Source of the DNA: Lasiodiplodia sp. COLG20
Taxonomy: Eukaryota > Ascomycota > Dothideomycetes > Botryosphaeriales > Botryosphaeriaceae
Reading direction: 5' to 3'
Length of the DNA stretch: 64,000 nucleotides
Assembly: GCA_009801085.1 (NCBI GenBank)
Contig: VNWV01000001.1
Location: 6,882,001-6,946,000 of the forward strand
Shown: one piece after another, positions 43,999 through 53,642 of the stretch
Layout: the number at the start of each line of letters is the position of its first letter
Position numbering within the stretch: position 1 is the stretch's first letter
Notes under the pieces: model-generated
What the model was told of the DNA's origin: nothing
The model's input: only the letters and a program-made list of their open reading frames with translations
Database searches by the model: none
Translations under genes and position numbers: made by a program

Positions 43999-46913
43999 AT
44001 GTCGCACCGCAGAGTGAAAGACATCGCCTACGACGATGAAGACATCTACGACGAAGACGATTACGACGAGGGCGAAGAAGGTTTGGCGGCACACCACATT
44101 CAGACTTTGGTCGGCCTATGCTGACCACCGACTCCTGTAGAGTTGACCGAGGAGGACAAAGGTTTGCGATCCCGCTCCCCGCCTGCGACGCGTCGCGACT
44201 GATGCGCCGCCCGCCAGAACAAATGCGCCAGGGCACCATAAAGGTCAGAGAAGCGCTGGGTGCCGAGTACTCCAATATATCGAACAAGCAGATAGAGGAG
44301 GCTCTGTGGAACTACTACTACGATATCGGGAAGTCGGTTACGTACCTGAAGAGTGAGACGTCCTCCGGCGCATTTCTGGCTGCTTGTGGCTGACGCGCGC
44401 GTAGACGCCCACAAGCCCGCGCAGCCCAAGAAAGCGAAGCAACCTTCGCGGTTCGACCAAGCAGCAGCAGCGGGAGCGGCTGCCGCAAATCCGCAGCCGA
44501 AGAAAGCAGCTGGTGAGTGCACTTTCTCTCGCGTACCTTCCCCCTTCCCGCCCAGAGCTGTCCTCCAGTGGCCGTCATGTAAATATCTCGGATATACCTA
44601 CCATGTAAGGCCTAAACAGCATCCCATACCTTTCAACAATATTCTCTAAGAGGTTACGCAAAACAGACCCCTCCGTAGCCTTCCCGCTCCCCATGTTCCT
44701 TCCGACTATGCGCACCGGTCGGGCGTCTACGGATTTCTTTGCCGATACCCCTTGGCTCAACGTTCCCGCCCACCGTCTCGGGAAGCTTGCAGAAGTTCAC
44801 ACGGCACCGCGGGGCTATCTTCTCGGTGGTTCTTCCAAGCCTTCGAAGCTAGCTGCTCTGGCTGCTGCTAGGAAGAAGAAGCAGGAAGAGGCCAAAGCCA
44901 GCGCCCCCGCCTCGTCCGCCGATGCCGGAGAGCCAGCTCAGGACAAGGCCATCGCCCTCCTGGACAGGCTCAAGACCAAAACCGAGGCACCGCCCAAGGA
45001 TTCATCGTCAGGACCGAGCGTACTTTCCGAGAAGACAAACGTAGAGGAAGAGGAAGCAAAGGCGCAAGAAAAGCCCCGCGCGTACCCCATCCGCAGGAAA
45101 AAGAGCCCCAGTCCGGTCCGCGAGGAGCCAGTCGTCGAGCCAGAACCCCAGTCAGAACCGGAAGAACAGCCAGCAGCCAAAAGGGTCAAACTTGAGGACG
45201 TCTTGGGCACGCCATCCACCTTCGCTACTTCTATGTTTGGTCCCAGGCCTGGAGGACAGCTCGATCATGCCATGTTTCCGTTGCCGTACACATCTTACCC
45301 GGAGTATGCTAACGCCGAACCTTTTGCAGGCCCAAGCCCAGATGACGTCGTGCTGAACGCGCAGGCCAAAGGTGCGATCCGCGCATGATTTCCTGGGACC
45401 TGGCTGGAGACTAATGTGACCAGGTGCCAAAAAGAAGCAGAGTCAAGCGAAGGACGCCAAGGCCAAGGATGAGACCAGCGGCATCAGTGAAGGTGTAGAG
45501 GGGATCAAGATTGACGACGCTCCGCGGGTCAAGAGCAAGAACTTGAACGTTCTCGAGGAGTACGAGAAGTCGAACATGAAGAAGTCGGCGAACTTTGTGG
45601 TCATCGGTAAGTGAAATAGTGGTGCTCTGCCACTATTGGAAAGCGGCAGGGTATGTGATGCAGATCGGGATTGCTGAAATAATGATTTAGGTCACGTCGA
45701 CCACGGAAAGAGTACCCTTATGGGTCGCTTACTCTATGACCTCAAGGTCGTCGACCAACGTTCTGTGGACAAGCTCCGGAAAGAGGCACAAAATATTGGC
45801 AAGTCCTCATTCGCTCTCGCCTGGGTAATGGACGAAACCTCCGAAGAACGTTCTCGAGGCGTTACCGTTGATATTGCAACCAACACTTTCGAGACGGAGA
45901 AGACGAAGTTCACCATTCTCGATGCGCCAGGCCACAAGGACTTCGTGCCGAACATGATCGCAGGAGCAAGTCAGGCAGACTTCGCAGTGCTCGTCATCGA
46001 CGCCAGCACCAACAGCTTCGAATCCGGCCTGAGAGGCCAGACGAAGGAGCACGCCCTCCTCGCCCGCAGTATCGGCGTCCAGCGCCTCATCGTCGCCGTC
46101 AACAAGATGGACACTATCTCGTGGTCAAAAGACCGCTTCGACGAAATCTCGCAGCAGATGTCCGCCTTCCTCACCACGGCCGGCTTCCAGAGCAAAAACA
46201 TCGCCTTCGTCCCCTGCGCCGGCCTCACCGGCGACAACATCGTCCAGCCCCCGCCCACAGACGCCGCGTCCTGGTACACCGGCCCGACGCTCGTCGCCGA
46301 GCTCGAGGCATCGGAGCCCAGCAAGCGCGCCATCGACAAGCCGCTGCGCCTCACCATCGGCGACGTCTTCCGCGGCGGCATCACCAACCCGCTCTCCGTC
46401 TCGGGCCGCATCGACGCCGGCGCCCTGCAGGTCGGCGACCACCTCGTCGTCATGCCGTCGGGCGAGTCGGCCTATATCAAGGGCATCGAGGTCGACAACA
46501 CGGGCGAGCCCGCCGACTGGGCCGTCGCCGGCCAGATCGTCACGCTGCATCTCGCCGAGATCGACCCCCAGCACCTGCGCATCGGCGACATCGTGTGCCA
46601 CGCCTCCTCGCCGATCAAGAATATCAAGTCGTTTACGGCGAAGATCCTGGCGTTCGAGCACGTCACGCCGATGTACGTCGATGTGCTGAAGGGCCGCTTG
46701 AACGTGCCTGCCCGCATCAGCCAGCTCGTCGCGGTGCTGGATAAGGCGAGCGGCGAGCCGACGAAGAAGAAGCCGAGGATCGTGCAGCCTGGCGCTGTTG
46801 CGAGGGTGGTCGTCGAGTTGACGCAGGCCGTGCCGCTCGAGCCGCCGTCGAGGGTCGTGTTGAGGAGTGAGGGGAGTACGGTTGCGGCGGGATTGTTGGA
46901 GGAGGCGTCGTGA
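43999..46913 (+). CDS. HBS1: Ribosome-rescue GTPase Hbs1
   Basis: Seven exons (43999-44080, 44141-44161, 44218-44352, 44405-44512, 44667-45371, 45424-45606, 45691-46913) give 818 residues. Exon 2 is a 21-nt microexon; the joined N-domain reads MSHRRVKDIAYDDED, then EELTEEDKEQMRQGTIKVRE and QIEEALWNYYYDIGKSVTYL. A long linker contains DFFADTPWLNVP and KPSKLAALAAARKKK. The GTPase domain (from about residue 405) has G1 GHVDHGKST split by the last intron, RGVTVDI, DAPGHKD and NKMD, followed by beta-barrel domains 2 and 3 (LRLTIGDVFRGGITNPLSVS, PRIVQPGAVARVVVELTQAV). It works with Dom34/Pelota to split ribosomes stalled on mRNA (no-go and non-stop decay). In many fungi the same gene also makes Ski7 by alternative splicing. 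Exon phases all close. Confidence 0.95.
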
Positions 46914-47769
46914 GGTGGTGGTGGTGGTGAAGGTTAGGGGATTGAGGTGATCGTGGTTGTGGTAGAGGTGAATGAAATGAAATAACTTTTCGGGTTTGAA
47001 AATGTGTGGTCTGTTGTGATTTGTGAATGTGAGGTGAATGTTTTTGGTGGATTTTGGGCTGGAAGTGTTGATCATCGTGGTGAGAAAAGTGCCCTACAGG
47101 TAAGTGGTGGGTTTGTGGAACGATGCGGTTTGTGGTCAATATTGTTTAACCGTAAGATGACGTAACCTTGGTCTTTAAAATATGTTTTACTGTTGCCTAA
47201 CACAGCAGTGCCATTCACCTACCCGAGGTGGAATGGATCCTTGGGCCTTGGCAATCTTTGCAGGGAACAAACTTGATCAATGTAGATAGTGGAAGATATC
47301 GTCCAAACATGGAAGCGTGAAGATCATTTCTAAATTGATGCCCAGGCAACTGCCTCAACTACCCATGACATGGCCATGACGGAAGTCTGGAACATAAAGC
47401 CACGCAAGTCTTTGTTCGTGATGCCTCGTTTTAATGGCTGGCCGCAGCGATTATCTTAGCAAGCAAGCTAGCAGCAGCAAACAATACGGGCGCTTTTCTA
47501 AATGAAGTAGAACTGCTGATAATCCTTCCACCTTAGAAATTGAAGGATCACCAGGCAAACGCATAACAAGCTGTCCCAGTGCCTTATAAATTATCCGTCA
47601 ATTCCAGAGAAAGGCTCCTCTGCTACCCTCTAACATCTCCATATTCGAAGACCTTCCGTGAGGCAAGAAGTGTCTGGCATCTTGAATTGGCTTTTCCCGT
47701 CGCTTTGTCATTACACTGTCACTAAATTACCTGTCACAGTCACATTGGAGCTTGAACGACGAAGAGAAA
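46914..47769. other. intergenic stretch
   Basis: About 850 bp following HBS1. The first part is a GT-rich 3' UTR. The rest has no supported gene and is somewhat AT-rich from about 47140, near the relic region. Confidence 0.45.
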
Positions 47770-47773
47770 ACAT

Positions 47774-49193
47774 CAGAGCGATACCGCAGATCTCTCAGCC
47801 CCGGCCGGCTCGAAATACTGGACCACAGACGATACCAAGAGACAGGCAAGTACGGAGACAGACACTGACGACGACACTTCTCGGGTGTCCACATCTGGTT
47901 CCCCGTCCAACCACCCGAAAGATCCGCTCAGCACCTCTTCGGAGGATCTCTCGAAGTTCAACGGAAACCAAAGCGAACGGAGTTAATCGAAGATGAGCAT
48001 GCTGAAAAAGTGGTGGGTTTTCGCCCTCAGCATCAACTGTCTGATCATGGTTGTCATGCTCAATCTCTGTGATAACATTCGAACTAAACCACCCGGTGTA
48101 ACTGCGACCATTACGGTTACCGAAACTTACTACCCCCGAAAACCCTGTGCAAAAAACAAAGAGCTACACGCAGCCTTTATTGCTCTTGACTATGTCAGCT
48201 ACTTATCTCTACAGTCCAAGAAACGCTTTCCATGCCGGCCTCTTTGACCCCAACGCTAGCTTCGAGAACTCTTGTCCAGACATGATCTGTACCTAGCCCG
48301 ACTTCCCTACGCTCGGTATCTGCAGCGAGTGTGCAGATGTGACGAAATCTACTTAAGTTTAGCCAGCCGTCAAGGGGATGTGGGACGGCAGTGTACTTCT
48401 CGCTACGCCTAAGGGACTGGAGTTGATCCTCGACGCACCTGGCGGAATTAAAGATCCTATGGGAAGGTTAGAAAGTTAGGTGGTAGTGTCTGCGAGCAAG
48501 GATATTAGCAAGGATGCTGCCGTAATTCTTGACTTCGCCTACGCGTAAGAAATCCCGGAGGCTGTATTCACCGAAGGAGAAACACCTTACGTTGTCACCG
48601 AGTGTCAACTGAAATGGTGTGTCAAAGTATTCAGAGATGTCAAGAGTGTGGGTCCATTTTCCTACGTTTCCATTCGCCTTCTCTTCCGATAGCGCTGGAC
48701 AATCCGCTAACACCTCTGTTCTCATCGTCTTTCTCAGGTGAATCGCTCGATGCAGTACAGCGTCACAGACCTCCAGCTTCAAAAAGCCGACATTCTAGAC
48801 TATACCTGGAACTTCACACACTTCCTCTCGCCGAACACCACCACCACCACCATACCACCATTTCCTTATCCCCCCTTCCTCCCCGATGCACCCTTCCGAG
48901 TCCGCGACTCCGACAGCCGCACTCTCGCCTCAGTTTTCATTAATGAGATGCAAAATGACGATGCCGGCAACAGTAATAGGATGCTGCTGTACCACCCGAC
49001 CAACGTCTCTGCCGCCGCTGGCCGCATTGCCGCTGCGCTGACCGACCTTGTCCGCCGCAACGGTGATTTGGTCTTTGGAGGATACTTTTCTGGGGATAAC
49101 TGCGTTGTGGTGAGGTGGTACTGGGTGTGGTTGGTGAATGGGTTCATTTTGCTGGAGCTGCTGATTCTGCTCGGTGTGTTATGGCGACGGTGA
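47774..49193 (+). pseudogene. DUF3176-like membrane protein pseudogene, nonsense-mutated
   Basis: Coding traces run from about 47774 (polar segment with TETDTDDDTSRVSTSGSPSN) through a hydrophobic helix (WVFALSINCLIMVVMLNL). After one frame change between about 48100 and 48237 comes an ectodomain with GLFDPNASFENSCPDMICT, PDFPTLGICSECADVTKS and VVTECQLKWCVKVFRD. A probable intron (48647-48736, GTGGGT to TTTCTCAG) follows, then NRSMQYSVTDLQLQKADILD, and finally the C-terminal helix RWYWVWLVNGFILLELLILL. The Cys pattern C-T-x-P-x-F-x-x-L-x-x-C-x-x-C and E-C-x-L-x-W-C-V fit DUF3176. In-frame stops occur at 47984, 48294, 48354, 48360, 48477 and 48546. Each could come from CAA/CAG to TAA/TAG or TGG to TAG, so the gene is dead, plausibly by RIP. 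Confidence 0.7.
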
Positions 49194-49480
49194 TGGTGGT
49201 TAGTGCTGCGGTATTTGGCGGTGCGGGATGCGTGAGATCTTCGTTCTTGTTGTTATTACTGCGCGAATTGGGAGGGCTCAGGGCGGAAGGGGATGGTGGT
49301 GGGGAGTTGAGGGAAGAGTTGTCGTGTAACAATGGTGTGTTTGCTCCTGTACATACAACAGACGTAAATCATCGTTCTTGGACACACCTTCGAATTCGAT
49401 ACTCGAGAATAGCGCTAAGACTGGCATCTATCGAAAACCCTCGAGTCCCATTTGACATGGCTAATGAGTACCAGAAATAA

Positions 49481-50722
49481 TCAGTCCATACCAATAGCAA
49501 TCTTGAAAGCCACTACAATTTCCTCTCGCGAAAAGTCCCTTGTGTTCATCATGGTGCCAAGCTCGGAAAGGACCCCAATCAACCTTTCAGACGGGATACT
49601 CGGGATCTCCTCAGCACGCAACGGAAACGCTGTGATTGTGATGTTTGTTCGTACGTTTTTTAAGGGTTCCAGATGGCGCTGCGGGCTTACGGTCAAGACG
49701 AGCCGGTTATGTTGTCGAGCCCGTATATTATGTTCACTTATCTGTTAGCAAGAACTTCAGATCGATCGGAAATCTTTACGTACAGCGTACTGTCCTTTGT
49801 CATGCTCTCAAGGACATCGATTGCAACCCGTTCAATGTCCCATCTCAAGGACTGCAGCTCAATCGCCACATCGTTCCGGAGCCGCGTTACCGTAGCTAGG
49901 AGCGTTTCTCTATCGGAAGTGGATGCTTGCCGAACGATATGGATTTCGTTGCTGTTGGCTTGAAGGAAGGCCTCAATACGGTCGATCTCGGTGTGGATGG
50001 TTCTGAACGCTTCTGAAAGTCTTCCATTTTTGCTCGTCTCCAAAGCTATTGCTGGATTGAAAACTGGATATCGTAAAAGCTCAATTTGGAGTTTAAATCT
50101 GGAACGATACTAAGAATCAGTACGAGAGATGATGACGGTGTAAGGCAGTTCGACAAGCGGGAAGCAGGACGTTCTGGTCTGCCACGTCGTGACTTCCTAC
50201 CTTCGAATACGACCAGTCCGCGGCAATCGAACTCGTATCGACCTGAGCCTTTCTAGAAGGTCCGAACGTAGTTGATCAATAGCAGTTGCTATGTCCTCAG
50301 AAGATAGAGGGCCATCTCTGTTTGAGTGCTTGTTCTCGGAACGATCCAACAAACATAATCGTCGATTCACTTCTTCAGAAAATGCATCTATTTCGGGGGG
50401 CTCTATGGTTCACAGATTCGAATCAACCGATTTGCGGAATGATATTGGCCTTTTATACACGCATAGATTTGCGGTTTGGATGCATAGCGTCATATTACCA
50501 CGGAAAGCACTATTCGTGTACCAAGGTTTTTTTATAACGCTAAGGACTAAGACCCTACTGTTGCGGAAGGTGGCGATTAGATAGCGGGTAAGGATCGTTC
50601 TGCGAACGATCCTCCACCATTTCGTCTTGATACACAAACGGATTACTTGATGGCCGCAAGAAGGACACATACCGGCAGAACGATCGACCAGGAACGCCAG
50701 CAAGACCGACGCCGGAAGCCAT
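49481..50722 (-). pseudogene. Hypothetical gene, probably decayed (larger paralogue)
   Basis: Several coding-like pieces follow one another on the minus strand. The first starts at ATG 50722 (MASGVGLAGVPGRSF). The second lies at about 50404-50205 (EIDAFSEEVNRRLCLLDRSE and DIATAIDQLRSDLLERLRS). The third is at about 50110-49741 (RYPVFNPAIALET, RLSEAFRTIHTEIDRIEAF, ASTSDRETLLATVTRLRND, AIELQSLRWDIERVAIDVL). The last is an exon at about 49730-49481 (EEIPSIPSERLIGVLSELGT, FSREEIVVAFKIAIG). Some joints can be made with introns (for example GTAGGA at about 50198), but one changes frame, so I treat it as decaying. The middle piece recurs as a truncated copy at 51078-51230. The predicted product is an alpha-helical, coiled-coil-prone protein of unknown function. 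Confidence 0.4.
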
Positions 50723-51042
50723 GTTCAACAATCCGCAACACTAGAGCACTATATACCATATATTTCAAGAGCTACATGCAGATTCTTTCCGTCAAACGGC
50801 TTAGCGAACAGATGCTGGAACGCGTTGCTAGAATCCCGTTGAGAACTCCGGGAAAGAGCGGAGCGAAGCGGGCGCCTTGAGGTGCTTGCCAGACGACAGA
50901 GCCTCCCAGAACCTTCCTAATTCACCATTGTCAACGCGAACACGGTCTGGGGCATGGTTTCCCATCCCAGATCGTTTCGCTCAGAGTTGAGCGGAGGCGA
51001 AGCACTAATAGTTTGCCGGAGAGCAGTACAGTCCTCTCTTTC

Positions 51043-51083
51043 AACCGGTGGCTAGCGTGGATTTGTTTTTTGTACATGTCATG
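51043..51083 (+). repeat. Solo copy of MITE end motif, copy C
   Basis: AACCGGTGGCTAGCGTGGAT, then TTGTTTTTTGTACATGTCATG, matches the left end of both complete elements, including the CATGTCATG that precedes their inner palindrome. Immediately after it begins the truncated paralogue of the neighbouring hypothetical gene, so the repeat marks its broken end. Confidence 0.55.
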
Positions 51084-51230
51084 AATCTCGGTGTGTATGA
51101 TCTTGAATTCTTCTGAAAGTCCTGCATCCGTACTGTTCTCCAAAGGCATTGCTGGGTGTATAGTTGAATAGCGCCAAGGCTCGAGCTGAATATCGGCCTG
51201 TATATTAGGTGTTTCTCCAACTAATTTCTT
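51078..51230 (-). pseudogene. Truncated paralogue of the 49.5-50.7 kb gene
   Basis: Reads IQLEPWRYSTIHPAMPLEN, then GLSEEFKIIHTEIHDMY on the minus strand. The larger copy at 50.0-50.1 kb has LQIELLRYPVFNPAIALET, then RLSEAFRTIHTEIDRIEAF at the corresponding place. Homology ends abruptly after the HTEI block, where the sequence passes into the MITE-end motif. Upstream (51231-51300) the match is lost as well, so only about 50 codons survive. Confidence 0.6.
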
Positions 51231-51302
51231 TTGAAAGCGGCATATAAAAATTGGGGGCTGAGCCTGAAGTTATGGTCTCCCCACATACCAATCCCCTCTT
51301 GT

Positions 51303-51502
51303 AACCGATGGCCAGCGTTGATTTTTTTTGTTCATGTCATGGGTAGTTGAAGCTATCGTCAGGACGTGTATGTAAATTTTTTAATTCGACATTCTCGTCT
51401 GGACGATAGCTTCAACAACCCACATATGTTATTTTTTTTTTAAGAAAAAAGCTGAAAATTAGCTCCGCCTGTAGCCTTACTATTCTTCATCCTAACCGTC
51501 GG
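51303..51502. mobile_element. Palindromic MITE-like element, copy D
   Basis: 200 bp with the same plan as the element at 1208: diverged outer ends (ACCGATGGCCAGCG at 51303 and, reversed, CCTAACCGTCGG near 51491-51502) and a well-kept inner palindrome, GTTGAAGCTATCGTCAGGAC from about 51346 against CGTCTGGACGATAGCTTCAA ending about 51415. A T/A-rich loop and a long T run at 51428-51437 complete it. The outer ends have lost more similarity than the inner arms; GGCCAG against GGTTAG would fit C-to-T decay. No reading frame and no clear target duplication. Confidence 0.65.
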
Positions 51503-51834
51503 CGGCGATACCACCCTGCACAAGGTAAGCAGAAGTATGATGAATTTTATTGGCTTTGTCCAATCATAAAGGGGTGGGACGACACATGTTTCTTACCATA
51601 CTCATGATCCTGACTCCCCCAGCTCTTTGAATTTGTTGTATTGGCCATTCATAGGTAGCGGCCAGGGTATTGCGGTAGAGTCGCTGCAACTAACAAAGCT
51701 GACAGACGATGGAGGTGGCGCTGTCGTGAGGAGGATCCCAAAAGGGTTTGCTGTATGGTGAAAGGTTGGACAGGTATTTCGTAGTGCGATCGAATGCCAT
51801 TGAATTTTTTAACCCTTCGGATATTGTATCCGCT

Positions 51835-53444
51835 CTATTTCTTCCCGCCAAACAGCAGCAGTCCTTGCTCGCCCAAGTCCTCCTCATCACTGTCCCTCTC
51901 CTCGGCCTCCTCTTCGGCCAATGCATTACGTTGACCAAATAGACTGCTGAACAGCTCATCAGCCTGGCGATCCTGCCAGGCATTGCGGTCCTCCGGGGCC
52001 ATGTAGTTCTGAAGCTTTTCGTGCACAGTGTACCGCAATTTGCGGCCCTTGCTGGCGCGGATGTCGACGTTAGCGCGATGCGTCTTCGCCTCGCGGGCGG
52101 CCTGCCAATGGCTCGTGATGGGTACGTTGAAACTCATGCCGGCCAGGGCACCCGTCTGGTTCTCCTCGCTGCGCCGCTCCAGCAGCTCCTTCAGCAACAG
52201 CCCGTAGAAATCCGCGTCATCGAAAATATCGGCACTCTCGGTGCCTGCTTGCAGCGGCGCGCACGACCGAGCGGTGCGAGTCTTTTGCACCAGCCTGGTC
52301 GAGTCTGCTAGTTGAGATGACAGCACGTCGACGATGGTTTGCTGAGCGGTGTTTGTGAGGCGGCCCTTGGTTGGCATGGCGGAGACGCCGCGGGCCTTTG
52401 CGGACCACTTTTCCAGCACGCTCTGACGGTGAGGCAGAGTTTCGGACTCGTAAGACTGCATGTAGCTCCAAATCTCATCCGAGGGGGTAGAAGTGCTGAT
52501 CTCAATACGCTTGCGCTTCTCGCCAGTGCGGGTGGTGTGAAGGCTCTCGCGGAGGTCATTGAGCGAGTTCCAGAGGTTACAGGCAGCCTCCTCGGCGGCG
52601 CGGACGGGATCGTTCAGGCTCTTTGCATCATCCGGGACCTCGACCTTGGGCGAAGAGAACGAATTCGTCGAGATGATGGCCTTCTGGAGCCTGATCCTGG
52701 TGTTGAGGAGTGCATCGAAAGTCTTCCGCTGGGCTTTGACAGCGCGACCCTTCTCCGCGTCGGCCTTGGCTGCCTCCGAAATGGTTGCGGCGACGGTCTT
52801 TTGCTCTTCGTTCATGATCTTGCGCAGCTCGGCACGGTCGATACCTCCGCTCTTTGGTGCAGCGTCCTCCATATCCTCATCGTCGTCATCCTCGTCGCTA
52901 AGGTCGGTTGCTGAGGTGCCGTCTTCGTCATCTTCAGACCCGCTGCCTTCAATGCCGTCCATTCCGTCCTCCGAGGCGCCGCTTTCGTCTCCGCCCATTT
53001 CTTCGTCCTCCTCATCCTCCTCGTCACTGCTGCCCTCGTCGAAGCCTTTGCTGAACGGGTCGTCGCTGTCTTCTTCCTCGACGGCATCACGGCCCACACG
53101 GGAGCCCTCGTACTTGGGACCTAGCGGAACAGTTTCGCGCTTGCGCAGCTTGCTCTTTCTGCGACAATGTCAACCCAAATGATCCAGCAGCAGCATGCCT
53201 GGCGCAACATACCCAACCTCGACATAGTGTTCTCTCCCATCATGCTCATTCTCCTCGTCGCTTCCCGAGTCATCGCTCTCGCTGTCAAAATTGTTCGGCT
53301 CTTCGGGGTCGAAATCTACGCAGCGCAAGCGTTAGCAAACTGTTTTTTCCATAGCAAATCGCGGCTGGTCGGACCTTTGGGCGCAGGACCGTCAAGGTCC
53401 GCGAGCTGCTCAGCCAGCGTCTTTGCGCGGTTTCCCTTGGCCAT
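51835..53444 (-). CDS. BFR2: Bfr2/AATF ribosome-biogenesis protein
   Basis: Three exons (53444-53375, 53315-53213, 53158-51835) give 498 residues (yeast Bfr2: 534). The short first exon codes MAKGNRAKTLAEQLADLDG. Then come KDFDPEEPNNFDSE and HYVEVGKSKLRKRE, conserved in the family. A long acidic segment (residues of about 85-150, many EDE/SDD) leads into the AATF-Che1 domain (IRLQKAIISTNSF, AACNLWNSLNDLRESL, RQSVLEKWSAKARGV). The C-terminal TRAUB domain has IFDDADFYGLLLKELLERRS and SKGRKLRYTVHEKLQNYMAP. The protein acts in the nucleolus in processing the 35S pre-rRNA toward 18S as part of the small-subunit processome. It is divergent from IND1, with only 198 bp between the start codons. Confidence 0.93.
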
Positions 53445-53642
53445 GTTGAAAGATTGATTGCCTTTTTTTGCGTGGTTTTGGCGGAGAGTTGCGCGGCGAA
53501 AACGCGCGACTGGAGAGAGCTCACAAAATTTCTGGTCGGCGTTTCGCAATCGCCGACGGGGACAGGGGGGGCCAACGCCCGGCCCCGGTCCGGCCGCCGG
53601 ATGCTCGACGACGTCACGCTTCAAAGAAAAGACGATGCCGCT
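53445..53642. promoter_or_regulatory. 198-bp bidirectional promoter, BFR2/IND1
   Basis: The two start codons are 198 bp apart and point away from each other. The spacer contains a perfect 7-bp inverted repeat GTCGGCG-9 nt-CGCCGAC at 53535-53557 and a CRE-like GACGTCAC at 53609-53616. Binding of any factor is not shown. Confidence 0.55.

Larger units (their letters stand above)
50723..51834. other. relic region between pseudogene and BFR2
   Basis: 1.1 kb without an intact gene. It contains the truncated paralogue (51078-51230), a solo MITE end (51043-51083) and the complete palindromic element (51303-51502), listed separately. Confidence 0.5.

Noticed and set aside
46125..47075. Minus-strand frame opposite HBS1
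   Set aside because: It mirrors the GTPase coding sequence and its GC-rich third positions; no homologous features.
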